From the NCBI GenBank assembly GCA_035623985.1, contig DASPSJ010000042.1:1-64000 (forward strand): DNA of 64,000 bases. The letters run 5' to 3'. Within the stretch, counting starts at the first letter, position 1; each line of letters starts with the position of its first letter. The notes beneath the pieces were generated by a model, which searched no databases, was not told the origin of the DNA, and was given only the letters and a program-made list of their open reading frames with translations. A program made the translations under genes and the position numbers. The DNA is from DAHUYF01 sp035623985. Its GTDB lineage: Bacteria > Pseudomonadota > Alphaproteobacteria > ATCC43930 > CGMCC-115725. Shown one piece after another: positions 56,198 to 64,000 of the stretch.

Positions 56198-56485
56198 TCA
56201 CTCGATGCACTCGAAGGCGAAGCCGTCCGTCCAGAGCAGCCCGACGTTTTCGCGCGCGATGTGCGCCGAGCGTCCGAACTGGCCGCAATATCGATCGGCG
56301 ATCGCCGGCACGTTGTCCTCGGCCGCGCCCAGGCGCAGCGGTAGGGGACCCAGCTCCACGCGAGTCTGCCGCAATTGATTTTGCCGGATCGTGCCGCCGC
56401 CCTCGCCGGACCCTTCGAGGGTGGGGGCGCAGCCGGCGCTCAACCCCGCCAGCACCGTCAAAGCCATCGCTGTTCTTGCGCGCAC
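56198..56485 (-). CDS. Small lipoprotein of unknown function
   Basis: A 95-residue protein with lipoprotein signal MRARTAMALTVLAGLSAGC (lipobox SAGC, Cys19). The mature part has two Cys (ADRYCGQFG and FAFECIE) that may pair. The GTG start at 56485 is preceded by GGGGAGA with good spacing; the longer reading frame upstream is not supported. I do not recognise the family. It converges on the msrA gene. Confidence 0.65.
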   Translation of the reverse strand: MRARTAMALTVLAGLSAGCAPTLEGSGEGGGTIRQNQLRQTRVELGPLPLRLGAAEDNVPAIADRYCGQFGRSAHIARENVGLLWTDGFAFECIE

Positions 56486-56584
56486 GACCGTCTCCCCGCT
56501 CTTTGCAGCGCCAGAATAGCCGAGAAATCGGCGGCGGAGCAGCCTTGACGGCTCCGCCCCATCCGCGCGGGCGCGCAAGCCCCG

Positions 56585-57832
56585 CTACATCTGGTCGGCA
56601 ATGACCTCGCCGAAGGGCTCCCAGGTCTTGCCGTCGAAGCGCACCAGCCGCAACTGCTTGATCGGCCGGTAGTCGGTGGGGCTGGTGTTGATGGTGATGC
56701 CGGGCAGCAGCATCGGCAGCGCCAGCGCGTGCAGATTGGCGGCCTGGCGCATGACGTTCTCGCGCGAGAGGTCGTCGCCGCACTGCTTCAGCACCTGGAC
56801 CAGCGTCATGGCGAGGTTGTAGCCGAGCACGTTGTAATAGTCGGCGAGACTGGCGCCGGGATTGTACTTGCCCATCCAAGCGAGCCAGTCCTTGAAGGCG
56901 GGATCGTCCTGCCATTGCGGATCGGTCGGATCCTTGTAATAGCGCGCGGTGATGATGCCGACCGATTTCTCGAGCCCCGCCGGCTGCAGCACCGCGCCGA
57001 CTGCGCTACCGACCGTATTGAGGAAGTGCAGCGGCCGCCAGCCGATGTCATAGGCGCGCCGGATCGCCTGCGCGGCGAATTTTGGCCCCGCGATGTCGAC
57101 GAACACGTCGGCGCCGGTGGCCTGCAAGGCGACGATCTCGGAATCGACGGTGGGGTCGCTCACTTCATAGCTCGCCGTCGTCGCCACCATCTTGTCGTAC
57201 CGCTCGCCGAGCCCGTCCTTGAGCCCGGCGAGATAGTCCTTGCCGTAATCGTCGTTCTGATAGAGCACGGCGATCCTGGCCTCGGGCTTGTGCTCGAGGA
57301 TGTAGCGCGCGTAGATGCGCGCCTCGCTGACATAGTTGGGCTGCCAGCCCATGGTCCAGGGGAAATGCGCGGGATCGGCCCATTTGCTGGCGCCGGTGGC
57401 GACAAAGAGCTGCGGCACCTTGCGCTCGTTGAGGTATTTCTGGATCGCGGTGTTGGGCGCGGTGCCGAGCGAGCTGAAGATGAAGGCGACCTGATCCTGC
57501 TCGATGAGCTTGCGCGTCTGCTCGACGGTCTTGGGCGGGCTGTAGCCGTCGTCGAGGCTGATAAGCCGGATCTTGCGGCCGTTTACGCCGCCCTGATCGT
57601 TGATCATCTTGAGATAGGCGAGCTCGGCCAGGCCGTCGGCGCCCCAGGCCGAGGCGGCGCCGCTGTAAGGCATGGTCTGGCCGATGACGATCTCGGCGTC
57701 GCTGACCCCCGGCGCGTAGCGCTTCTCGGCGCAAACCGCCGGCGCAGCCGCGAGCGCCAGCATCAAAGCCAATGCCAACAATGCCTTGCCGCCACGCGCG
57801 GCGACCGCGATCTTTTCCAGCCGATCGAGCAT
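56585..57832 (-). CDS. Branched-chain amino acid-type ABC substrate-binding protein (LivJ-like)
   Basis: A 415-residue periplasmic binding protein of the Leu/Ile/Val class. Signal peptide up to ALAAAPAVCA near residue 35, then GVSDAEIVIGQTMPYSGAASAWG, MINDQGGVNGRKIRLISLDDGYSPPKTVEQTRKLIEQD, VPQLFVATGASKWADP and FAAQAIRRAYDIGW. It binds amino acids, amides or aromatic acids. No permease or ATPase genes are adjacent, so it probably serves a transporter encoded elsewhere. AGGAGG precedes the ATG. Confidence 0.9.
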   Translation of the reverse strand: MLDRLEKIAVAARGGKALLALALMLALAAAPAVCAEKRYAPGVSDAEIVIGQTMPYSGAASAWGADGLAELAYLKMINDQGGVNGRKIRLISLDDGYSPPKTVEQTRKLIEQDQVAFIFSSLGTAPNTAIQKYLNERKVPQLFVATGASKWADPAHFPWTMGWQPNYVSEARIYARYILEHKPEARIAVLYQNDDYGKDYLAGLKDGLGERYDKMVATTASYEVSDPTVDSEIVALQATGADVFVDIAGPKFAAQAIRRAYDIGWRPLHFLNTVGSAVGAVLQPAGLEKSVGIITARYYKDPTDPQWQDDPAFKDWLAWMGKYNPGASLADYYNVLGYNLAMTLVQVLKQCGDDLSRENVMRQAANLHALALPMLLPGITINTSPTDYRPIKQLRLVRFDGKTWEPFGEVIADQM

Positions 57833-57943
57833 GCGCCACCTCCTGCGAGCCGGCGCTCATGGCAATCCTGCGATCCCGCGCGTTCCTCGGCTCGCGCGCC
57901 TACTCTACACCCGCGGATTGCAGCGGCAAGGGCAAGCTACCGC

Positions 57944-58474
57944 CTAGCGCGCCAGCTCCTCAGCATGGCTGGTGAGGCCGAGGCTGCCGGCGGTGTTGGC
58001 CACCGCGGCGAGGCAGAGCTGGGCGCGGTCGGGCGGCAGCCACACGGCAAAGCGCGTGACGTAGCGCCCGCCTTCGCTCTCCGCCAGCTTCTGCGCGTCA
58101 AGCCGCACGATGTTGGCGCCGTTCTGGGCGAAGATCTCGGAAAGCCGCGCGATGAGGCCGAGCTGGTCGCCGCCGCTCACCTCGATGCGGTGCGTGATCC
58201 GGCCCATCGGCCCCGGGCGCGGGTCGAAGCCGTAAGGCACGACGCGGACCTGGGCGCGCTCGTCGAGCTCCGGCAGATGCGCCAGCTCGTCCTGCAGCCA
58301 GGCGGCGCCGATGCCCTCGGGCAGCTCGCAGATCGCGGTGAACTCGGCGCCTTCGCCGAGCACGGCAAAGGTGGTGTCGCGCAGATTGACGCCGGCGGAG
58401 AACAGGCAGTCGGCGATCGCCGAGACGACGCCGACGCGATCGCGGCAGAGGATGGAGACCAGGGCTACCGCCAT
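57944..58474 (-). CDS. Double ACT-domain protein (GcvR-like)
   Basis: A 176-residue protein with two ACT domains: residues 1-80 (VALVSILCRDRVGVVSAIADCLFSAGVNLRDTTFAVLG) and 90-170 (HRIEVSGGDQLGLIARLSEIFAQNGANIVRLDAQKL). This GcvR-like arrangement binds an amino acid ligand and regulates through a partner. It lies 15 bases downstream of an SDR in the pdxH operon. Ribosome site GAGGGGAGG. Confidence 0.8.
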   Translation of the reverse strand: MAVALVSILCRDRVGVVSAIADCLFSAGVNLRDTTFAVLGEGAEFTAICELPEGIGAAWLQDELAHLPELDERAQVRVVPYGFDPRPGPMGRITHRIEVSGGDQLGLIARLSEIFAQNGANIVRLDAQKLAESEGGRYVTRFAVWLPPDRAQLCLAAVANTAGSLGLTSHAEELAR

Positions 58475-58489
58475 CGCGCGCCTCCCCTC

Positions 58490-59230
58490 TCAATAAAGAT
58501 GCTGGCCGCCGGTGACGAAAAGCTCGGTGCCGGTGACATAGCCGGACTCGGCGGCGCAGAGATAGAAGATGGCGGAGGCCACGTCCTCGGGCGTGCCGAG
58601 GCGGTGGAGCGGGATGCGCGGGATCAGCACTTCGGTCTCGGGCGAGAGCATCGCCGTCTCGATCTCGCCCGGCGCCACCGCGTTCACCCGCACGCCGAGC
58701 TGGGCGAACTCCACCGCCATCTCGCGCGTCAGCGCCGAGAGCGCCGCCTTGGACGTGGAATAGGCGGAGCCGGCGAAGGGATGGACGGCGTGGCCGGCGA
58801 TCGAGGTGACGTTGACGATGGCGCCCCTGCCGCGCGCCAGCGCCGCGGCAAGGCCGCGCGCCAGGCTCAGCGGCGTGAAGAAATTGAGCTGGAAGACCTC
58901 GCGCCAGTCGCCGAGATCGCCGTTGAGGCAGCCCAGCCGCTCCTTGAACGGCGTCTTGGGCGAGACGCCGGCGTTGTTGACCAGCGCCTCGAGCGCGCCG
59001 CCATCGATGATCGCGTTGACGTCGGCGATGAAGCGCTCGACGGCGCCGGCGTCGGCGAGATCGGCGGTGACGTGATGCGTCCAGTTGGGATCGCGCTTGC
59101 ATTCCGCCGGCACGCCTTCGCGCGAGCTGGTGATCACCCGCCAGCCGGCCTCGCTGAAGCGCCGCACCGTGGCGTGGCCGATGCCGCGGCTGGCGCCGGT
59201 GAGGAGGAGCGTCTTGCGCTCTGCGGTCAT
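58490..59230 (-). CDS. Short-chain dehydrogenase/reductase
   Basis: A 246-residue SDR: TGASRGIGHATVRRFSEAGWRVITSSR, NNAGVSPKTPF, the active site VTSIAGHAVHPFAGSAYSTSKAAL and the C-terminal YVTGTELFVTGGQHLY. Its ATG overlaps the stop of the upstream CDF transporter (ATGA). It sits in the run pdxH - CDF - SDR - ACT, all tightly coupled. Substrate unknown; 3-oxoacyl-ACP reductase-like by sequence type. Confidence 0.8.
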   Translation of the reverse strand: MTAERKTLLLTGASRGIGHATVRRFSEAGWRVITSSREGVPAECKRDPNWTHHVTADLADAGAVERFIADVNAIIDGGALEALVNNAGVSPKTPFKERLGCLNGDLGDWREVFQLNFFTPLSLARGLAAALARGRGAIVNVTSIAGHAVHPFAGSAYSTSKAALSALTREMAVEFAQLGVRVNAVAPGEIETAMLSPETEVLIPRIPLHRLGTPEDVASAIFYLCAAESGYVTGTELFVTGGQHLY

Positions 59231-60168
59231 GAGGCGAGCTTAGAAGACGCGGCGGGCGGCGGGAAGCTCAGCCGCCGCTCGTCGATGCCTTCGGGATCCT
59301 GGTGGATCATCACCTCGGCCTGCGGGAAGGCGGCGAGAATCTCGGCCTCGACCGCGTCGGAGATGCGATGCGCCTCGTCGAGGGTGAGCCTGCCGTCCAT
59401 CTCCACATGGATCTGGATGAAGGCGTTGGGGCCGGCGGCGCGCGTGCGCAGGTCGTGCACCGACTTGACCTGCGGGTGCGCCAAGGCGATGGCGCGGATC
59501 CGGGCGCGGGCCTCGTCCGGCAACTCGCGGTCCATGAGCTGGACGGTCGCCGTCCGGCCGACCTGCCAGGCGCCGTAGACGATCCAGAAGCCGATCGCGC
59601 CGCCGAACAGCGGATCGAGATAGACCCAGCCCAGCCAGCGCGTGGCCAACAGCGAGACGAGGACGCTGCCGTTGAGCACGAGGTCGGTGCGGTAGTGGAA
59701 TTCGTCGGCGCGCACCACCAGCGAGCCGGTGCGGCGCACCACGGAGCGCTGATAGGCCACCAGCGCGAGCGTCACGGCGATGGCGAAGACCATGACGGCG
59801 ATGCCGATGCCGGTGTTGCTCACCGGCTGCGGCGTCAAGAGGTGCTGCAGCGCCTGGATGATCAGCAGCACGGCGGAGCCGGCGATGAAGGCCGCCTGCC
59901 CGAGGCTCGCCAGCGGCTCGGCCTTGCCGTGGCCGAAGCGATGCTCTCTGTCCGCGGGAACGAGCGCCTGCTGTACCGCCAAAAAGTTGACCATCGAGGC
60001 GGCGGCGTCGAGCAGCGAATCGAGCAAGCTCGACAACAGGCTCACCGAGTCCGTCAACAGCCAGGCGACGAGCTTCACCACGACCATCACCGCGGCCACG
60101 GTGATCGACGCCACGGTCGCGCTCCGCATCAGCGCGCCGGCCCGGGAGGTTCGCTCGGCGAAGCTCAT
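59227..60168 (-). CDS. Cation diffusion facilitator, FieF/YiiP type
   Basis: A 313-residue metal efflux protein with six membrane helices in the first 210 residues. The two metal-site pairs of YiiP are seen: DSLLD in LLSSLLDSLLDAAASMV and HYRTD in VVRADEFHYRTDLVLNGSV. The C-terminal cytosolic domain carries the dimer metal sites (HIEIHV-like region FIQIHVEMDGRLTLDEAH). It exports Zn2+ or Fe2+ by proton exchange. Overlaps pdxH by 4 bases and the SDR by 4. Confidence 0.9.
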   Translation of the reverse strand: MSFAERTSRAGALMRSATVASITVAAVMVVVKLVAWLLTDSVSLLSSLLDSLLDAAASMVNFLAVQQALVPADREHRFGHGKAEPLASLGQAAFIAGSAVLLIIQALQHLLTPQPVSNTGIGIAVMVFAIAVTLALVAYQRSVVRRTGSLVVRADEFHYRTDLVLNGSVLVSLLATRWLGWVYLDPLFGGAIGFWIVYGAWQVGRTATVQLMDRELPDEARARIRAIALAHPQVKSVHDLRTRAAGPNAFIQIHVEMDGRLTLDEAHRISDAVEAEILAAFPQAEVMIHQDPEGIDERRLSFPPPAASSKLAS

Positions 60169-60755
60169 GGGAAGAGCCGCTCGCTGCGCCAGCCCTCGCC
60201 CTCGCGGATATAGACGAGGCGGTCATGCAGCCGGTGCGGCCGCTCATGCCAGAACTCGACACGCTCGGGCACGACGCGCCAGCCCGACCAGCGCGGCGGC
60301 CGCGGCACCGGCCCGTCGCCGAAACGCCGGGCAGTCTCGCCAAAGCGCTCCTCCAGCGCCTGCCGGCTTGCCACCGGGCGCGACTGGGCCGAGGCCCAGG
60401 CGCCGATCTGGCTCTCGCGCGGGCGGCTGGCGAAATAGGCATCCGCTTCCGCCGCGCTCACGCCCTCGACCGCGCCGTCGATCCGGATCTGTCGGCCCAG
60501 CGACTTCCAGTGGAAGCACAACGCGGCGCGCGGATTTTCGGCAAGCTCCCTGCCTTTGCGGCTGTCGAGATTGCCGTAGAAGACGAAGCCCCGCTCGTCG
60601 ACGCCCTTCAGCAGGACCATGCGCGCCGCCGGCGCGCCCTGGGCGCCGGCCGTGGCCACGACCATGGCGCTGGCGTCGCGCGGCTCCTTTGCCTGGGCCT
60701 CGGCGAACCATTGGACGAACTCGTCGAAAGGCCGGCGGTAGGGAATGCTGGTCAC
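60165..60755 (-). CDS. pdxH: Pyridoxamine 5'-phosphate oxidase
   Basis: A 196-residue FMN enzyme that makes pyridoxal 5'-phosphate. Seen: DASAMVVATAGAQGAPAARMVLLKGVDERGFVFYGNLDSRKGRELAENP, ALCFHWKSLGRQIRIDGAVE, YFASRPRESQIGAWASAQS, and the C-terminal GWRVVPERVEFWHERPHRLHDRLVY. The GTG at 60755 has AGGAGG 4 bases upstream; an upstream open frame is not used. It leads a coupled set of genes ending with the ACT protein and diverges from the dnaJ-like gene. Confidence 0.95.
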   Translation of the reverse strand: MTSIPYRRPFDEFVQWFAEAQAKEPRDASAMVVATAGAQGAPAARMVLLKGVDERGFVFYGNLDSRKGRELAENPRAALCFHWKSLGRQIRIDGAVEGVSAAEADAYFASRPRESQIGAWASAQSRPVASRQALEERFGETARRFGDGPVPRPPRWSGWRVVPERVEFWHERPHRLHDRLVYIREGEGWRSERLFP

Positions 60756-60881
60756 GGCACCTCCTGCGCTCTCACCATAGACCGAAGCGCGGGAATTTCG
60801 AAGGCGCCGGTTGCCCCTGCCGGGCACAGCCGCCAAGATGGGCGCCCCCGGCGGCGGCGAGCGAGGTAAGCGGTTTTGGCC

Positions 60882-61745
60882 ATGAGAGATCCCTATGTCG
60901 TCCTAGGCGTCGCCCGCAACGCCTCCGACGACGCCATCAAGAAGGCCTATCACCGGCTGGCGAAAAAGCTGCATCCCGACATGAACCCGGGCAACCGCGC
61001 CAAGGAGCAGCAGTTCAAGGAAATCTCCGCGGCTTACGACCTGCTGTCCGACCCCGCGAAGCGGGCGCGCTTCGATCGCGGCGAGATCGATGCCGGCGGC
61101 GTGGAGCGCGGCTTCCACGCGCGCGGCGCCCGCGCCTACCAGCGCGCCGAATCGGGCTTCTCCTTCGACGAGATCATCGCCGAGATCCTCGGCCGCAGCC
61201 GGCGCGAGAGCGAGGAGCGGCTGGGCGATACGAGCCACGCGCTGCGCCTTTCCTTCATCGAGGCGGCGCTCGGCGGCAAGCGGCGCATCGTCGCGGCCGA
61301 CGGCCGCAACGTCGACATCGTCGTGCCCGCCGGCATCGACAGCGGCCAGAGCCTGCGCCTCAAGGGCCAGGGGCCGCGCGGACCCCGCGGACTCGCCCCG
61401 GGCGACCTCTATCTCGACGTCGAGGTCGAGCCCCACCCCTTCTTTCAGCGCAAGGAGCACGACATCCATGTCGAGCTGCCGGTGACGCTGACCGAGGCCG
61501 TGCTGGGCGCGCGCATCACCGTGCCGACCATTCACGGGCCGGTCGCGGTCAAGGTGCCGCGCGGCTCCAACAGCGGCGCGACGCTCCGCCTCAAAGGCAA
61601 GGGCATCGCCGCCGCGGGCAAGGCCGGCGACCAGTACGTCAAGCTGCGCGTCATGCTGCCCGATCCGCCCGATGCCGAGCTTACGGCATTCCTGGAGCGC
61701 TGGGGGACGAAGCACCCCTACAGCGTCCGCCGCGCCTTCGATTGA
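60882..61745 (+). CDS. DnaJ-family co-chaperone (CbpA-like)
   Basis: A 287-residue J protein: J domain at residues 1-60 with His-Pro-Asp at 31-33 (KLHPDMNPGNRAKEQQFKEIS), a short linker without the Gly/Phe region or the zinc fingers of DnaJ, then the two C-terminal beta domains (DTSHALRLSFIEAALGGKRRI; HDIHVELPVTLTEAVLGARITVPTIHGPV). It is therefore a type B, CbpA-like co-chaperone for DnaK. Start at ATG 60882. Confidence 0.9.
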   Translation: MRDPYVVLGVARNASDDAIKKAYHRLAKKLHPDMNPGNRAKEQQFKEISAAYDLLSDPAKRARFDRGEIDAGGVERGFHARGARAYQRAESGFSFDEIIAEILGRSRRESEERLGDTSHALRLSFIEAALGGKRRIVAADGRNVDIVVPAGIDSGQSLRLKGQGPRGPRGLAPGDLYLDVEVEPHPFFQRKEHDIHVELPVTLTEAVLGARITVPTIHGPVAVKVPRGSNSGATLRLKGKGIAAAGKAGDQYVKLRVMLPDPPDAELTAFLERWGTKHPYSVRRAFD

Positions 61746-61856
61746 GCGGCGCCCGGAACCCTTCGGCAGAGCGATGCTTTCCGCCCCCCTCGCCCATCGT
61801 GTAGGATCGCCGCTTGCCGGGGGAAGGGTGAAACACTCACGGGGGGCAACAGGCGT

Positions 61857-62669
61857 ATGATGGACGCACGGGCGCTCATGCAGGGGAAACGCGGTCTGAT
61901 CATGGGCGTCGCCAATGACCGCTCGATCGCCTGGGGCATCGCCAAGGCGGTCGCGGCGCAAGGCGCCGAGCTTGCCTTCACCTATCAGGGCGATGCGCTC
62001 GGCAAGCGCGTGCGTCCGCTCGCCGAGAGCATCGGCAGCGATCTCGTCATGGAGTGCGACGTCACCCAGGAAGCGAGCCTCGACAGGCTCTTTGCCGCGA
62101 TCGGCGCGCGCTGGGACCGGCTCGATTTCGCCGTCCACGCCATCGCCTTCGCCGATCCGAGCGAGCTCAGGGACCGCTACGTCGACACCAGCCGCGGCAA
62201 CTTTCTCAGGAGCCTCGAGATCTCCTGCTACTCCTTCACCGACCTGGCGCGCCGCGCCTCGGCGATGATGAGCGCCGGCGGCGCGCTGCTGACGCTCACC
62301 TATCTCGGCGCCGAGCGCGTCGTGCCGCGCTACAACCTCATGGGCGTCGCCAAGGCGGCGCTCGAAGCCAGCGTGCGCTATCTCGCCGTCGACCTCGGCG
62401 GCCAGAACATCCGCGTCAACGCCATCTCCGCCGGCCCGATCAAGACGCTGGCCGCGCACGGCATCGGCGATTTCCGCTACATCCTGAAATGGAACCAGCT
62501 CAACTCGCCGCTCAAGCGCAACGTCACGCTCGACGAGGTCGGCGGCGCCGCGCTCTACCTGCTCAGCGATCTCGGCGCCGGCGTCACCGGCGAGGTGCAC
62601 CACGTCGATTGCGGTTATCATGTCATCGGCATGAAGGCGGTCGACGCGCCGGACGTCTCCGTGGTGTAG
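61857..62669 (+). CDS. fabI: Enoyl-[acyl-carrier-protein] reductase FabI
   Basis: A 270-residue NADH-dependent enoyl-ACP reductase of fatty acid synthesis. Seen: LIMGVANDRSIAWGIAKAVAAQGAELAFTYQGD, the HAIAFADPSELRDRYVDTSRGNF block, LTLTYLGAERVVPRYNLMGVAKAALEASVRYLA with the Tyr-x6-Lys active pair, and ISAGPIKTLAAHGIGDFRYIL. ATG 61857 is followed by a second ATG, either usable. The stop lies 5 bases before aroC, so the two are co-transcribed. Confidence 0.95.
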   Translation: MMDARALMQGKRGLIMGVANDRSIAWGIAKAVAAQGAELAFTYQGDALGKRVRPLAESIGSDLVMECDVTQEASLDRLFAAIGARWDRLDFAVHAIAFADPSELRDRYVDTSRGNFLRSLEISCYSFTDLARRASAMMSAGGALLTLTYLGAERVVPRYNLMGVAKAALEASVRYLAVDLGGQNIRVNAISAGPIKTLAAHGIGDFRYILKWNQLNSPLKRNVTLDEVGGAALYLLSDLGAGVTGEVHHVDCGYHVIGMKAVDAPDVSVV

Positions 62670-62674
62670 GAGCC

Positions 62675-63745
62675 GTGGCCGGCAACAGCTTCGGCACCGT
62701 CTTCCGCTTCACCACCTGGGGTGAGAGCCACGGACCGGCGATCGGCTGCGTCGTCGACGGCGTGCCGCCGCGCCTGCCGCTCGCCGAGGCCGACATCCAG
62801 CACTGGCTCGACCGGCGCAGGCCGGGCCAGTCGCGCTTCGCCAGCCAGCGCCGCGAGGCCGACCGGGTGCAGATCCTCTCCGGCGTGTTCGAAGGCGAGA
62901 CGACGGGCACGCCGGTCTCGCTGCTGATCGCGAACGAGGACGCGCGCTCCAGGGATTACGACGAGATCACGGACAGCTTCCGCCCCGGCCACGCCGATTA
63001 CACCTACTGGAAGAAATACGGCATCCGCGACCATCGCGGCGGCGGCCGCGCCTCGGCGCGCGAGACCGCCTCGCGCGTCGCCGCCGGCGCGGTCGCGCGC
63101 AAGATCCTCGGCGACTCGATCGTCATCCGCGGCGCGCTCATCCAGCTCGGGCCGCACCGCATCGACCGCGCGCGCTGGGACTGGGCCGCGGTCGAGGACA
63201 ATCCGTTCTGGTCGCCCGACCGGCAGGCGGCGCAGCTCTGGGAGGGCTTTCTCGACGAGGTGCGCAAGCGCGGCTCGTCGACCGGCGCGGTGATCGAGGT
63301 GGTGGCGAGCGGCGTGCCGGCGGGCCTGGGCGAGCCCGTCTACGACAAGCTCGACGCCGATCTCGCCCGGGCGATGATGAGCATCAACGCGGTCAAGGCG
63401 GTCGAGATCGGCGCCGGCTTCGTCGCGGCCGAGCTCAGCGGCGAAGAGAACGCCGACGAGATGCGCATGCGGCGCGGCGAGGTGAGGTTCCTGTCGAACA
63501 ATGCCGGCGGCATCCTCGGCGGCATCTCCAGCGGGCAGGACATCGTGCTGCGCTTCGCCGTGAAGCCGACCAGCTCGATCCTGACGCCGCGGCGCTCGGT
63601 CGACGTCCGCGGCAACGAGGTCGAAGTCAGCACCAAGGGCCGCCACGACCCCTGCGTCGGCATCCGCGCCGTGCCGGTCGGCGAGGCGATGATGGCCGTC
63701 GTGCTCGCCGATCATCTGCTGCGCCAGCGCGCCCAGTGCGGCTGA
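62675..63745 (+). CDS. aroC: Chorismate synthase
   Basis: A 356-residue chorismate synthase, which needs reduced FMN and makes chorismate from EPSP. Signature 1 GNSFGTVFRFTTWGESHGPAIGCVVDGVPP; signature 2 YWKKYGIRDHRGGGRASARETASRVAAGAVA; signature 3 RGEVRFLSNNAGGILGGISSGQDIVLRFAVKPTSSI. It ends RHDPCVGIRAVPVGEAMMAVVLADHLL. The GTG start at 62675 has AGGAG two bases upstream. It follows fabI by 5 bases, an arrangement seen in other alphaproteobacteria. Confidence 0.95.
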   Translation: MAGNSFGTVFRFTTWGESHGPAIGCVVDGVPPRLPLAEADIQHWLDRRRPGQSRFASQRREADRVQILSGVFEGETTGTPVSLLIANEDARSRDYDEITDSFRPGHADYTYWKKYGIRDHRGGGRASARETASRVAAGAVARKILGDSIVIRGALIQLGPHRIDRARWDWAAVEDNPFWSPDRQAAQLWEGFLDEVRKRGSSTGAVIEVVASGVPAGLGEPVYDKLDADLARAMMSINAVKAVEIGAGFVAAELSGEENADEMRMRRGEVRFLSNNAGGILGGISSGQDIVLRFAVKPTSSILTPRRSVDVRGNEVEVSTKGRHDPCVGIRAVPVGEAMMAVVLADHLLRQRAQCG

Positions 63746-63769
63746 GCCGCCAGCGACAAGGAGGAACCC

Positions 63770-64000
63770 ATGCCGCAACCCGACCACGTCTCGGCGCTTC
63801 CGCTGGGCGATCCCGCCGCGCTCGACGACGATCTCAAGGCCGCCTACGCCAAATGCGTCGAGAAGCTGGGCTTCGTGCCCAACGTGCTGCAGGCCTACAG
63901 CCTGCGGCCGCGGAAGCTGCGCAACTTCATGGCGATGTATGACGAGCTGATGCTCGGGCGCTCCGGCTTGAGCAAGCTCGAGCGCGAGATGGTGGCCGTC
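63770..64000 (+). CDS. AhpD-like / carboxymuconolactone decarboxylase-family protein (5' part)
   Basis: The first 77 residues run to the window edge. They match the peroxidase-related branch of the AhpD/CMD family: ALPLGDPAALDDDLKAAYAKCVEKLGFVPNVLQAYSLRP, then MAMYDELMLGRSGLSKLEREMVAV, which precedes the family's Cys-x2-Cys site (outside the window). AAGGAGG lies 5 bases before the ATG. Likely co-transcribed with aroC, 24 bases upstream. Confidence 0.8.
   Translation, partial: MPQPDHVSALPLGDPAALDDDLKAAYAKCVEKLGFVPNVLQAYSLRPRKLRNFMAMYDELMLGRSGLSKLEREMVAV

Overview
The window is a 64 kb piece of a GC-rich chromosome (roughly two-thirds G+C by eye), densely packed with genes on both strands, with short intergenic gaps and many ATGA/TGATG stop-start overlaps. 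The organism is most likely a heterotrophic alphaproteobacterium, perhaps in or near Rhodospirillales. The support is a C4-type 5-aminolevulinate synthase, a pdxH / dnaJ-like / fabI / aroC neighbourhood, a PmtA-type methyltransferase, CtrA-type TTAA-N7-TTAAC boxes, DUF1499 / DUF2141 / DUF2336 / DUF1841 proteins and alphaproteobacteria-style intergenic inverted repeats. I saw no phage, insertion sequence, CRISPR array, rRNA or tRNA.

Layout. 0-7 kb: a RES-type toxin-antitoxin pair, a DmdC-like acyl-CoA dehydrogenase, a CheY-like receiver overlapping a degenerate GGDEF/EAL-like protein, and a TumE/TumA-like toxin-antitoxin pair. 7-16 kb: a PmtA-like methyltransferase, an FAH hydrolase and SDR fitting the end of a non-phosphorylative deoxysugar-acid route, tandem DUF1499 membrane proteins, a DenD-like dehydrogenase, an orphan TonB, a small lipoprotein, RecQ and a VOC protein. 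16-22 kb: an SDR and beta-oxidation genes (FadB/PimF-like, then two acyl-CoA dehydrogenases resembling PimC/PimD). 22-31 kb: a PIN-type toxin-antitoxin pair, a DUF1841-like protein, an ABC-F ATPase, a DUF2336 protein under a perfect CtrA-type box, a sugar-acid dehydratase and HpaI-type aldolase operon, and two MaoC hot-dog proteins.

31-47 kb: two unknown proteins separated by an AT-rich divergent control region, a DUF488 and SDR pair, and two complementary incomplete peptide-type ABC clusters (binding protein + two permeases at 34-38 kb; two permeases + two ATPases + an M20 amidohydrolase at 41-47 kb). Between them sits an ATP-grasp / radical SAM / leucine-rich-repeat cassette, the strongest candidate for an undescribed system. 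47-64 kb: a class III aminotransferase, hemA, a PadR-like regulator, an MBL hydrolase, a 2OG-Fe oxygenase, an exported M19 dipeptidase, an aldo/keto reductase, an exported MsrA, a LivJ-like binding protein, an ACT protein, an SDR, a CDF metal transporter, pdxH, a DnaJ-like chaperone, fabI, aroC and the start of an AhpD-like protein.

The gene set describes an organism that takes up peptides, amino acids and sugar acids, runs several acyl-CoA oxidation routes, and carries three separate toxin-antitoxin modules. At least three intergenic repeat families, mostly in inverted pairs, mark gene ends and one operon interior.
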